Origin: an uncultured Ruminococcus sp.
GTDB taxonomy: Bacteria > Bacillota > Clostridia > Oscillospirales > Acutalibacteraceae
Length of the DNA stretch: 64,000 nt
Direction: 5' to 3'
Assembly: GCA_902792115.1 (NCBI GenBank)
Contig: CADAYJ010000001.1
Span: forward strand, 23,214-87,213
Below, piece by piece: positions 44,971-52,514 of the stretch; positions within the stretch are counted from its first letter, which is position 1, and the number at the start of each line of letters is the position of its first letter. The notes under the pieces are model-generated. The model worked only from the letters and a program-made list of their open reading frames with translations, searched no databases and had not been told where the DNA came from. A program made the position numbers and the translations under genes.

Positions 44971-45878
44971 ACGCTCTGAGTTCCGGCCTTTGCCGCTGCC
45001 TTCCTCTTGAGCTTCTCGCGGTAATCCTCCTCCGGGAAGCCGGACGCTACGTAGAGCATCGTGAGCATCGCGAAGATGAACGCCTGGAGAAGTCCGCTGA
45101 AGATGTCAAAGTAGACGGACAAAACTGCCGGTATACCGATCTGCAGGAACGGGAACTGCCCGAGGAAGCCGGGAAGCCTGCCGAAGATCATTGCGGAAAG
45201 CCCCTGAAGAGCCGCCGCGACGAGGACGGATATTACAGAGCCGGAGAGGATATTTCCGTAATGACGGAATGCCATCGAAACCGGCGTTGCGAATTCGCTT
45301 ATCACGTTGAGCGGCGTAAGGAACGCCACAGGCTCGGTGTAGCTCCTGAGGTAATGTATCGGGCCGCACTTGAATTTGTAGTATGTGATAAGTACAAACA
45401 CGAGAAGCGCCCAGCCGCCTACGACGTTCAGGTCGGACGTCGGCGGATAAAGCCCCACGAGCGTGAGAAGGCTCGAAAGCGCCGAAAGCATCATTATAGA
45501 CGCGACGAAAGGAGCAAAGTCCTTGAAGAACTCGCCCATGTTGTCTGAGACGAGGTGCTGCGTCTGCTCGATGCCCCACTCGACGAGGTGCTGCCGCTTT
45601 GTCGGGTGCGTCGCCGAAAGACCGTGTGTAAGGTACAGGCAGAGGAAGAAGACCGACACGATAACGATCCATGAATTGACCTGCGACTCGGTGATCGGCA
45701 GCGGCTGCAGCGGCATCGGGATCGTGAAATAAATGCGCGCGCCGGCGATCTCGATCCCCTGAGACTCCGGTGTAAAGAGGATATACAGCGCGATGCCGAA
45801 GAGGATCGGCAGGATCATAAGCACGATCAGCAGCGCGTCCACCGCGCGAAAGCGGGCGCTGTATCTTTTATCGTTCAC
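44967..45878 (-). CDS. atpB: ATP synthase a subunit
   Basis: 303 residues, GTG start with GGTGGTGA upstream. Membrane protein with the essential Arg in SMAFRHYGNILSGSVI near residue 205, facing the c ring. FGRLPGFLG and LQAFIFAMLTMLYVA near the C terminus are typical. It is 26 bp downstream of atpI. Confidence 0.95.
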   Translation of the reverse strand: MNDKRYSARFRAVDALLIVLMILPILFGIALYILFTPESQGIEIAGARIYFTIPMPLQPLPITESQVNSWIVIVSVFFLCLYLTHGLSATHPTKRQHLVEWGIEQTQHLVSDNMGEFFKDFAPFVASIMMLSALSSLLTLVGLYPPTSDLNVVGGWALLVFVLITYYKFKCGPIHYLRSYTEPVAFLTPLNVISEFATPVSMAFRHYGNILSGSVISVLVAAALQGLSAMIFGRLPGFLGQFPFLQIGIPAVLSVYFDIFSGLLQAFIFAMLTMLYVASGFPEEDYREKLKRKAAAKAGTQSV

Positions 45879-45904
45879 TTTAGTTATTCACCACCTTTGA
45901 AGAT

Positions 45905-46300
45905 TCATTCGTCCTCCCCGGCGCTCTGCTTTTTTCCGAAGAGCGGACGGAAGGCGATAGCTGCGCGGGGAAAGAACAGCGGAAGTATCGCGGCGATCGG
46001 GTTGAAGAAAAACACCCCGACGGCGCCGAGAGCAAGCTGCATGAGCATTCTCATGCTCTGCGAAAAGCGCATAAGCTGAGCTGCGTCCTTCTCGTCCTTC
46101 TCGACGGCGTTCTGCACCGTTATGCCCATCAGCAAAAAGTTGAGGACGGCGGCTGCCGCCGAGACAAGGTTGCCGAAAAGCACGTCCGGCTTCCAAAGCC
46201 CGATCACGAGGAACACCGACTGCATGACGGCGCTCAGGATCAAAGTCCACGCAGCGATATACAGCGTTTCCTTTTTGACCGTTTCGTCGAGCTTTTTCAT
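45905..46300 (-). CDS. atpI: ATP synthase subunit I-like protein
   Basis: 131 residues from ATG 46300; a GTG at 46315 sits closer to AAAGGTG and cannot be ruled out. Four hydrophobic segments (about 14-35, 42-62, 84-105 and a short last one) match AtpI, which assists c-ring assembly. It is the first gene of the atp operon; sequence conservation in this family is low, so position is part of the evidence. Confidence 0.82.
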   Translation of the reverse strand: MKKLDETVKKETLYIAAWTLILSAVMQSVFLVIGLWKPDVLFGNLVSAAAAVLNFLLMGITVQNAVEKDEKDAAQLMRFSQSMRMLMQLALGAVGVFFFNPIAAILPLFFPRAAIAFRPLFGKKQSAGEDE

Positions 46301-46364
46301 ACCGATTCGCCACACCTTTCACAAAGAATCCCGCAATTTTTTGTAGGTTTATACAACCAGCTTT

Positions 46365-46393
46365 ATTATATCAAAAAGGCAATTTTTGTGCAA
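46365..46393 (-). promoter_or_regulatory. Proximal promoter of the atp operon (P2)
   Basis: Minus strand TTGCAC (46393-46388), 17 bp, TATAAT (46370-46365). The transcript would start about 60 nt before atpI. Confidence 0.8.
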
Positions 46394-46512
46394 TAGCCAA
46401 GTTGGATAAACGGGAGATTTTTTGCGGCGCTTTTTTGATTAAAAGCGGTAATGCGGCCCCGTTTTTCCGAAAAAAACGGACTTTTCATAAAGCTTTCCCG
46501 GCTCACAGTACT

Positions 46513-46541
46513 ATAATAGCACAAAACTGACCAAGAGTCAA
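46513..46541 (-). promoter_or_regulatory. Distal promoter of the atp operon (P1)
   Basis: Minus strand TTGACT (46541-46536), 17 bp, TATTAT (46518-46513). Its -35 and spacer lie in the left arm of the inverted repeat 46524-46567, so a protein bound to that repeat, or the hairpin's role as terminator, would affect it. Confidence 0.7.
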
Positions 46542-46567
46542 TACCTAAAATGACTTTTGGTCAGTTT
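46524..46567 (-). terminator. 17-bp inverted repeat: rlu terminator and/or operator over P1
   Basis: AAACTGACCAAGAGTCA (46524-46540) pairs with TGACTTTTGGTCAGTTT (46551-46567), with one G-T position and a 10-nt loop. It begins 12 bp after the pseudouridine synthase gene, and on the minus strand it ends in TTTTG, so it can act as its terminator. It also overlaps P1. Confidence 0.65.
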
Positions 46568-46578
46568 GATTTTGCTTT

Positions 46579-47550
46579 TTACTTTATACTGCTTTTGACG
46601 CCCAGCTTTTCAAAGAACCAAACGTCCTTCACGCAGAACTCCCTGCCGTTGAGGTATTCGAGTATACCGGCGTCCGTTTTGAAGGCGAATTTCAGCTTAT
46701 AGGAGCAGAGCGCCTGCCATTTCAGGGGAATGTCCCTGTTCAGCTCGTTCGTGCCGTATTTGCCGTCGCCGACGAGCGGGTGTCCGATGCTCGCCATGTG
46801 CGCCCTGATCTGGTGCGTTCTGCCGGTCAGGAGCTGCACCTCGCAAAGCGACATCTTCCCCATCGTTTTCAGGACGGTGTAGCGCGTTTTGACGGTCTTC
46901 GCGCCGGGCTTCGGCTTGCGCGAGATGTATACGCGGTTCTGCTTCTCGTTCTTTTCGAGGTAGTCCTCAAGGAGCGCCTGCCTGCGCTTCGGCACGCCGT
47001 GGACGAGGCAGAGGTACGTCTTCTCAAGCTCTCTTTCCTTGATCTTCTCGTTGAGGACGCGCAGCGACTCCGCATTCTTTGCGCCGATAACGATGCCGCC
47101 GGTGTTGCGGTCTATGCGGTTTGCGAGCGCCGGCGCGAAGGAGTTCTCCGCCTTCGGATCATACTCCCCCTTCTCGTACATATAATGCTGCAGGCGCGCG
47201 AGGAGCGAGTCGAAGTGGTACGTCTCGTCCGGGTGGCAGAGAAGCCCTGCCGGCTTGTTCATGAGGATAATGTTTCCGTCCTCGTAAACGACGTCGAGCT
47301 TCGCCGGCGCCTTCATGAAGTCGTAAACGTCGTACTGCGGCTCGTCGAAGAATTCGTCCTTGATGTAGAGCGTAACGACGTCGCCCTCGCGAAGGCGCGT
47401 CGAGATCTCGCACTTTTTGCCGTTGACCTTGATGCACTTCTTTCTGATGTACTTGTACATCAGCGCCGCCGGCATACTCTTAAAGCGCTTTGATATGAAC
47501 TTGTCGAGACGCTGGTCGGCGTCGTTCCTGTTGATGATGATCTCGCGCAT
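46579..47550 (-). CDS. RluC/RluD-type 23S rRNA pseudouridine synthase
   Basis: 323 residues. An S4 RNA-binding domain (about 12-75: RLDKFISKRF, KCIKVNGKKC) precedes the synthase domain with the catalytic Asp in NRIDRNTGGIVIGAK near residue 145. LLTGRTHQIRAHMASIGHPLVGDGKYG (written as two blocks, LLTGRTHQIRAH and HPLVGDGKYG) is the C-terminal signature. Its start overlaps the GNAT stop by one base. Confidence 0.93.
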   Translation of the reverse strand: MREIIINRNDADQRLDKFISKRFKSMPAALMYKYIRKKCIKVNGKKCEISTRLREGDVVTLYIKDEFFDEPQYDVYDFMKAPAKLDVVYEDGNIILMNKPAGLLCHPDETYHFDSLLARLQHYMYEKGEYDPKAENSFAPALANRIDRNTGGIVIGAKNAESLRVLNEKIKERELEKTYLCLVHGVPKRRQALLEDYLEKNEKQNRVYISRKPKPGAKTVKTRYTVLKTMGKMSLCEVQLLTGRTHQIRAHMASIGHPLVGDGKYGTNELNRDIPLKWQALCSYKLKFAFKTDAGILEYLNGREFCVKDVWFFEKLGVKSSIK

Positions 47551-48044
47551 TATTCCTCATTCCTCAGCTCAATATAATACGGGCAGATATTCGCGTAATG
47601 ACCGTCCTTCATGCGAAAGCCGCCCGGGATAACGCCAAGCTGTGTGAAGCCGAGCTTTTCGTAAAGGCGGCGCGCAGCCGTGTTTGACTCCACAACGGCG
47701 TTGAACTGGAGCACACGGAAGCCAAGTGCCGGCGCAGACAGTATGCAGTCGCGCACGAGTGCCTCGCCGATATGCAGCCCTCTGCTGCCTTTTTTCACGG
47801 CGTAGCTCGCGTTGCAGATGTGGCCGCATCGGCCTACGTTGTTCGGGTGAAGAATATACAGACCGGCAATGCGCCCGTCCTCCCCGACGGCGACAGCCGA
47901 ACGGCTTTGTGAAGCGAAGAATTCCGCGCCGCTCGGAAGATCCATAGTTTCCTCCTGAGGGAAAGCAGTCCCGTCTTTCACGATCTCGTTCCATATCGCG
48001 ACCATCTCCGGCAGATCCTTCTCTGCGTATTCTCTGATAAGCAT
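47550..48044 (-). CDS. GNAT family N-acetyltransferase
   Basis: 164 residues, GAGAGGAGAG upstream. Residues 1-30 match the first GNAT strand-helix (IREYAEKDLPEMVAIWNEIV). The acetyl-CoA loop is GSRGLHIGEALVRDC near 86, and NTAARRLYEKLGFTQLGV near 120 is the last block. It resembles phosphinothricin-type acetyltransferases in its WNEIV...T motif, but substrate is unknown. It forms an operon with the pseudouridine synthase. Confidence 0.9.
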   Translation of the reverse strand: MLIREYAEKDLPEMVAIWNEIVKDGTAFPQEETMDLPSGAEFFASQSRSAVAVGEDGRIAGLYILHPNNVGRCGHICNASYAVKKGSRGLHIGEALVRDCILSAPALGFRVLQFNAVVESNTAARRLYEKLGFTQLGVIPGGFRMKDGHYANICPYYIELRNEE

Positions 48045-48060
48045 ATTAAGCTCTCCTCTC

Positions 48061-48729
48061 TCACGCCGCCTTCGCGCTGCGCTCCTTAAGCGCTCTCACC
48101 GTTTCGAGCAGGCTTTTGTGATCTACGTCGCGCGGCTCGAAGCGTACCACGCGGTAGACAGCCTGCATCACAAGACCTGCGCCGAATGTGCTGATGAGCG
48201 TGCCGATGCCGACGGATCCGCCGAGAAGCCAGCCGCACAGCAGCACGGCAGACCACAGAAGCACCTCGACGATGCCGATCGGCACCTTCTTCATTCTCCT
48301 GCCGAGTCCGACAAGGAGCGCGTCACGCGGGCCGCAGCACTGCCCCGCCTTCATGTACACCCACATTCCGAGCGCCATGAATACGAAGCCTGCGATCATC
48401 ACAGCGACGCCCACCCACACGTTCTTGTTCTGCGGAAAAGGATTTATGCTGTTGAACATCTGGCAGAAATTGCCCGTCAGAAGCGCGTCGATCACCGTTC
48501 CGAAGCCGATCCGCTCCTTAAGCGCGACGTCGATCGCAAGGACTGTCACGGCGACGAGCGTCATTGCCATTCCGTAATTCAGCGGCGTGTGCTTCGCGAT
48601 ACCCATTCCGAGGCAGTCCCAAGGCGCGAGACCGATGTTTGCGAAGATCGTCAGGTGGACTCCGAAGGCGAAGATAAGCAGCCCGAAAACGATGCGGATC
48701 CACCCGAGCACTATTTTTTTCCTGTTCAT
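48061..48729 (-). CDS. yczE: YczE/YyaS/YitT-type membrane protein
   Basis: 222 residues with five or six helices. The N-terminal block RIVFGLLIFAFGVHLTIFAN, then IGLAPWDCLGMGIAKHTPLNYGMAMT region and KAGQCCGPRDALLVGLGRRM, are characteristic of YczE-like proteins; in Bacillus the homologue is linked to antibiotic export/sensing. 16 bp before the GNAT gene, so the three genes probably form one operon. Confidence 0.85.
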   Translation of the reverse strand: MNRKKIVLGWIRIVFGLLIFAFGVHLTIFANIGLAPWDCLGMGIAKHTPLNYGMAMTLVAVTVLAIDVALKERIGFGTVIDALLTGNFCQMFNSINPFPQNKNVWVGVAVMIAGFVFMALGMWVYMKAGQCCGPRDALLVGLGRRMKKVPIGIVEVLLWSAVLLCGWLLGGSVGIGTLISTFGAGLVMQAVYRVVRFEPRDVDHKSLLETVRALKERSAKAA

Positions 48730-48743
48730 ATTTTCCCCACACT

Positions 48744-48776
48744 AAAACTGCACCGACCGCATTGCAGCCGGTGCAG
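48744..48776 (-). terminator. Terminator of adhE
   Basis: CTGCACCG (48748-48755) pairs with CGGTGCAG (48769-48776), followed on the minus strand by TTTT. Confidence 0.8.
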
Positions 48777-48783
48777 AGAATTG

Positions 48784-51399
48784 TTATACCGTTTCAAAAT
48801 TGCCGTAGTAGGCGTTGAGGTACATCTGCTTAATCTCGCTGATGAGCGGATATCTCGGGTTCGCGCCTGTGCACTGGTCGTCGAACGCCTGCTCGCACAT
48901 CTCGTCGAGTCTGTCAAGGAAGTCCTGCTCGTCTATACCGTAATCTTTGATCGTTGGCTTGATGCCGACTCTCTCTTTAAGCTCGTCGATCGCCTTGATG
49001 AGATTTTCGAGCTTCTCCTCGTCCGTGCCGCCCGTGATGCCGAGATAATCGGCTACCTCGCAGTAGCGCGCGAGCGTGTGCGGATGATCGTACTGGCTGA
49101 AGGTTCCCATCTTCGTCGGAACCTCTGCGGCGTTGAAGCGCATTACGTGGTCAAGCATAAGTGCGTTCGCTATACCGTGAGGAATATGGTGGAACGCGCC
49201 GAGCTTGTGTGCCATCGAATGGCAGACGCCGAGGAAAGCGTTCGCAAACGCCATGCCTGCCATAGTTGCGGCATTTGCCATCTTCTCGCGCGCTACGGGA
49301 TCGTTCGGGCCGTCGTCGTACGCTCTCGGCAGATACTCAAAGATCATCTTGAGCGCGCGCAAACCGATACCGTCTGTGTAATCGGTCGCCATGACGGAGG
49401 CGTATGCTTCGAGCACGTGAGATACGGCGTCGATACCGGAAGCGGCAGTAAGCCCCTTCGGCGCGGACATATGGTAGTCCGTGTCGATGATCGCCATATT
49501 CGGGAGCAGCTCGTAATCGGCGAGCGGATACTTAACGCCGGAGCGCTCGTCCGTGATAACGGCGAACGGAGTAACCTCGGAGCCTGTGCCGGCAGATGTG
49601 GAGATAGCGACAAAGTACGCCTTCTCGCCCATCTTCGGGAATGTGTAGATCCTCTTTCTGATGTCTACGAAGCGCATTGCCATATCGAGGAAGTCCGCCT
49701 CGGGGTGCTCGTACAGCACCCACATGATCTTGCCTGCGTCCATCGCGGAGCCGCCGCCGAGCGCGATGATTACGTCCGGCTCAAAGTGCTTCATCTGCTC
49801 CGCGCCCTCGAGAGCGCTTGCGAGAGACGGATCGGGAGCGACGTTAGAGAACGTCGTGTACTGAACGCCCATCTCCTCGAGCTTATCGGTAATCGGCTTC
49901 GTGTAGCCGTTCCGGAAAAGGAAGCTGTCCGTCACGATGAACGCACGCTTCTTGCCCATTGCGCCAAGCTCCGAAAGCGCGACCGGCAGGCAGCCTCTCT
50001 TGAAATAGACCTTTTCGGGTGCTCTGAACCAAAGCATATTCTCACGCCTCTCCGCCACTGTCTTGATATTAAGAAGGTGCTTCACGCCGACGTTCTCCGA
50101 AACTGAGTTGCCGCCCCACGAGCCGCAGCCGAGTGTGAGCGAGGGCGTGAGCTTGAAGTTGTAAAGGTCGCCGATACCGCCCTGCGAGGACGGTGTGTTG
50201 ACAAGGATACGGCAGGTCTTCATTCTCTCGCGGAACTCTGCCAGCTTGTCCTGCTCGGTGACGGCGTTGAGGTAGATCGAGGAGGTGTGGCCGTAGCCGC
50301 CGTCGGCGATGAGGTGTTCAGCCTTCGCGAAAGCGTCCTCGATATCCTTCGCCCTGTACATCGCGAGGACGGGAGACAGCTTCTCGTGAGCAAACTCCTC
50401 CTCAAGCTCTACGCTTTCGACCTCGCCGATGAGTATCTTCGTCTTCTCGGGAACGTCAACGCCGGCAAGAGCCGCGATCGTGTGCGCCTTCTGACCTACG
50501 ATCTTCGCGTTGAGCGCGCCGTTAATGATGATAGTCTTTCTGACCTTCTCCGTCTCCTCGGGGCTGAGGATATAGCAGCCTCTGTATTCAAATTCCTTTC
50601 TGACCTGCTCGTATACGCTGTCAAGAACAATGACAGACTGCTCGGACGCGCAGATCATGCCGTTGTCAAACGTCTTTGAGTGAATGATCGAGTTGACGGC
50701 GAGAAGTATATCGGCGGTGTCGTCGATGATAGCCGGGGTATTGCCGGCGCCGACGCCGAGAGCAGGCTTGCCGCTCGAGTACGCCGCCTTGACCATGCCG
50801 GGACCGCCCGTCGCGAGGATAATGTCCGCCTCGCGCATGAGCGTGTTCGTAAGCTCAAGCGAGGGAACGTCGATCCAGCCGATGATGTCCTCCGGAGCGC
50901 CGGCCTTGACTGCCGCCTCAAGAACGACCTTCGCAGCGGCGATCGTGGACTTCTTCGCCCTCGGGTGGGGGCTGATGATAACGGCGTTCCTCGTTTTGAG
51001 CGCGATAAGCGTCTTGAAGATAGCCGTTGAAGTCGGGTTCGTTGTGGGGATAACCGCGGCGATAACGCCGATCGGCTCGGCGACCTTCTTCACGCCGTAC
51101 GCCTTGTCCTCCTCGATAACGCCGCACGTCTTCGTGTCCCTGTATGTGTTGTAGATGTATTCGCTGGCGTAGTGATTCTTGATAACCTTGTCCTCTACGA
51201 CGCCCATGCCCGTCTCCTCGACAGCCATCTTCGCGAGGGGGATCCTCCGGTTGTTTGCCGCAAGCGCCGCCGCTCTGAATATCGCGTCCACCTGCTCCTG
51301 GGAGTAGAGCGCGTACTTTGCCTGCGCCCGGCGAACCTGCGCGAGCTTCTTTTCAAACGATTCCACGTTGTCAATGACAGTATAACGATCGTCACTCAT
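48784..51399 (-). CDS. adhE: Bifunctional acetaldehyde-CoA/alcohol dehydrogenase AdhE
   Basis: 871 residues from ATG 51399 (CAGGAGAG upstream); the frame extends to 51531 but that covers the promoter and Rex-like site. The N-terminal aldehyde dehydrogenase half has GMICASEQS with the catalytic Cys, IPTTNPTSTAIFKTL and GGPGMVKAAYSSGKPALG. The C-terminal Fe-dependent alcohol dehydrogenase half has IALGGGSAMDAGK and HSMAHKLGAFHHIPHG. It reduces acetyl-CoA to ethanol and reoxidises two NADH, and it can form spirosomes. Confidence 0.96.
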   Translation of the reverse strand: MSDDRYTVIDNVESFEKKLAQVRRAQAKYALYSQEQVDAIFRAAALAANNRRIPLAKMAVEETGMGVVEDKVIKNHYASEYIYNTYRDTKTCGVIEEDKAYGVKKVAEPIGVIAAVIPTTNPTSTAIFKTLIALKTRNAVIISPHPRAKKSTIAAAKVVLEAAVKAGAPEDIIGWIDVPSLELTNTLMREADIILATGGPGMVKAAYSSGKPALGVGAGNTPAIIDDTADILLAVNSIIHSKTFDNGMICASEQSVIVLDSVYEQVRKEFEYRGCYILSPEETEKVRKTIIINGALNAKIVGQKAHTIAALAGVDVPEKTKILIGEVESVELEEEFAHEKLSPVLAMYRAKDIEDAFAKAEHLIADGGYGHTSSIYLNAVTEQDKLAEFRERMKTCRILVNTPSSQGGIGDLYNFKLTPSLTLGCGSWGGNSVSENVGVKHLLNIKTVAERRENMLWFRAPEKVYFKRGCLPVALSELGAMGKKRAFIVTDSFLFRNGYTKPITDKLEEMGVQYTTFSNVAPDPSLASALEGAEQMKHFEPDVIIALGGGSAMDAGKIMWVLYEHPEADFLDMAMRFVDIRKRIYTFPKMGEKAYFVAISTSAGTGSEVTPFAVITDERSGVKYPLADYELLPNMAIIDTDYHMSAPKGLTAASGIDAVSHVLEAYASVMATDYTDGIGLRALKMIFEYLPRAYDDGPNDPVAREKMANAATMAGMAFANAFLGVCHSMAHKLGAFHHIPHGIANALMLDHVMRFNAAEVPTKMGTFSQYDHPHTLARYCEVADYLGITGGTDEEKLENLIKAIDELKERVGIKPTIKDYGIDEQDFLDRLDEMCEQAFDDQCTGANPRYPLISEIKQMYLNAYYGNFETV

Positions 51400-51455
51400 A
51401 CTAAACTCTCCTGACACAATAAACTCTCTCATTATTATCGCGGAAGACAGCGACA

Positions 51456-51473
51456 TTGTTATTTTTTTATCAA
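51456..51473. promoter_or_regulatory. Rex-like operator upstream of adhE
   Basis: TTGTTATTTTTTTATCAA matches the clostridial Rex consensus TTGTTAANNNNTTAACAA at 12 of 14 fixed positions. It lies about 23-40 bp downstream of the predicted adhE transcription start. Rex senses NADH/NAD+ and represses fermentation genes; this placement fits that role. Confidence 0.7.
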
Positions 51474-51502
51474 TGTCAGTTCTAGCTTCCGCCTTTTTTA
51501 CT

Positions 51503-51531
51503 AGCATATCACAAGCCGCGCGATTTTTCAA
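51503..51531 (-). promoter_or_regulatory. Promoter of adhE
   Basis: Minus strand TTGAAA (51531-51526), 17 bp, TATGCT (51508-51503) with TG one base upstream (extended -10). Confidence 0.65.
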
Positions 51532-51792
51532 TAGAATAGCTGTAAGTAATTTAAAATCCGCATTTTGACCTCATTTCAACACATAACGGCGAAAATATCG
51601 TTGAATTTCACAAAAACGTCATTATCGCAAAGAAACATTTGTCATTCGCCGACTTTTGGGGAACGAATTGCACTAAATGCCGTGTCAGGAATTGTGAAAA
51701 GCGCACTAAGAATGCGTTTGCAGCGGCAGATGCCGGAGGCTCGCGCGACCTCGCATTTCGCTAAAATTTTTGTAACTAATTGAATAAAACTA

Positions 51793-51821
51793 TTGATTCT
51801 GACAGAAAAAAGTATTATAAT
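51793..51821 (+). promoter_or_regulatory. Promoter of the flavodoxin gene
   Basis: TTGATT (51793-51798), 17 bp, TATAAT (51816-51821). The sequence 51532-51792 between the adhE promoter and this one holds no gene I can support. Confidence 0.8.
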
Positions 51822-51902
51822 TATGGTGTAAATCCGTGCAGTGCCGGACGCCGCACCGAAGCGGCATCAAGCGGCTCTGATAATATTGAAGGAGGTCATC
51901 AT

Positions 51903-52382
51903 ATGAGTAAGATTCTGGTAGCATATTTTTCCGCTTCGGGCGTGACGGAGGGCGTTGCGAAGAAGCTGGCGAACGCGGTCGGAGGCGACATTTTCGAGAT
52001 CCTGCCCGTTATACCGTACTCTCACGCTGACCTCGACTGGAAAAACCCGAACAGCAGATCGAGCCTTGAGATGAAGGACGCTTCCTCGCGTCCGCAGATC
52101 GCCGGGCGCGTTGAGGATATCGGCAGCTACAACGCCGTTTTCCTCGGATTCCCGATCTGGTGGTACATTGCTCCGACGATCATCAACACCTTCCTCGAGG
52201 AATACAATTTCGCCGACAAGAAGATCATACCGTTCGCGACGGCAGGCTCCTGCGAGATGGGCGAAACGAACGCACACCTCGCGCCCTCGTGCCCCGACGC
52301 GATCCTCGTTGAAGGCAAGCGCTTCCTCCCCGACGTGACGGTCGAGGAGCTGAAGGAATGGGCGAAGGGAAAGCTGGAATAA
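51903..52382 (+). CDS. Flavodoxin
   Basis: 159 residues from ATG 51903 after GAAGGAGGTC; upstream in-frame codons overlap the promoter. The FMN loop at the N terminus is VAYFSASGVTEGVAKKLANA, a variant of the TxTGxT loop. FLGFPIWWYIAPTIINTFLE and FATAGSCEMGET bind the isoalloxazine ring. It is the flavodoxin-4/WrbA-like short type. It has its own promoter and terminator. Confidence 0.92.
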   Translation: MSKILVAYFSASGVTEGVAKKLANAVGGDIFEILPVIPYSHADLDWKNPNSRSSLEMKDASSRPQIAGRVEDIGSYNAVFLGFPIWWYIAPTIINTFLEEYNFADKKIIPFATAGSCEMGETNAHLAPSCPDAILVEGKRFLPDVTVEELKEWAKGKLE

Positions 52383-52426
52383 GCGCAGCAAGCCTTTCGC
52401 AGCACCACTTTCTGACTATTAAAGAA

Positions 52427-52461
52427 CCGGCAGAGCAAAAGCCCTGCCGGTCATTTTTTTG
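52427..52461 (+). terminator. Terminator of the flavodoxin gene
   Basis: ACCGGCAG (52427-52434) pairs with CTGCCGGT (52445-52452), then CATTTTTTT. It may also end the convergent PBP1A gene. Confidence 0.85.
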
Positions 52462-52514
52462 GAGACACTGATTAAATCAAGTGCCGAAATTGCGCCGTAA
52501 GATTTTCCGACGAA

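Noticed and set aside
48118..50106. A 662-codon plus-strand open frame opposite yczE and adhE
   Set aside because: It shadows well-identified genes; GC-rich third positions leave the opposite strand free of stops. No ribosome site or family match. Similar long shadows lie at 58497-59843, 61034-62155 and 53544-54569.
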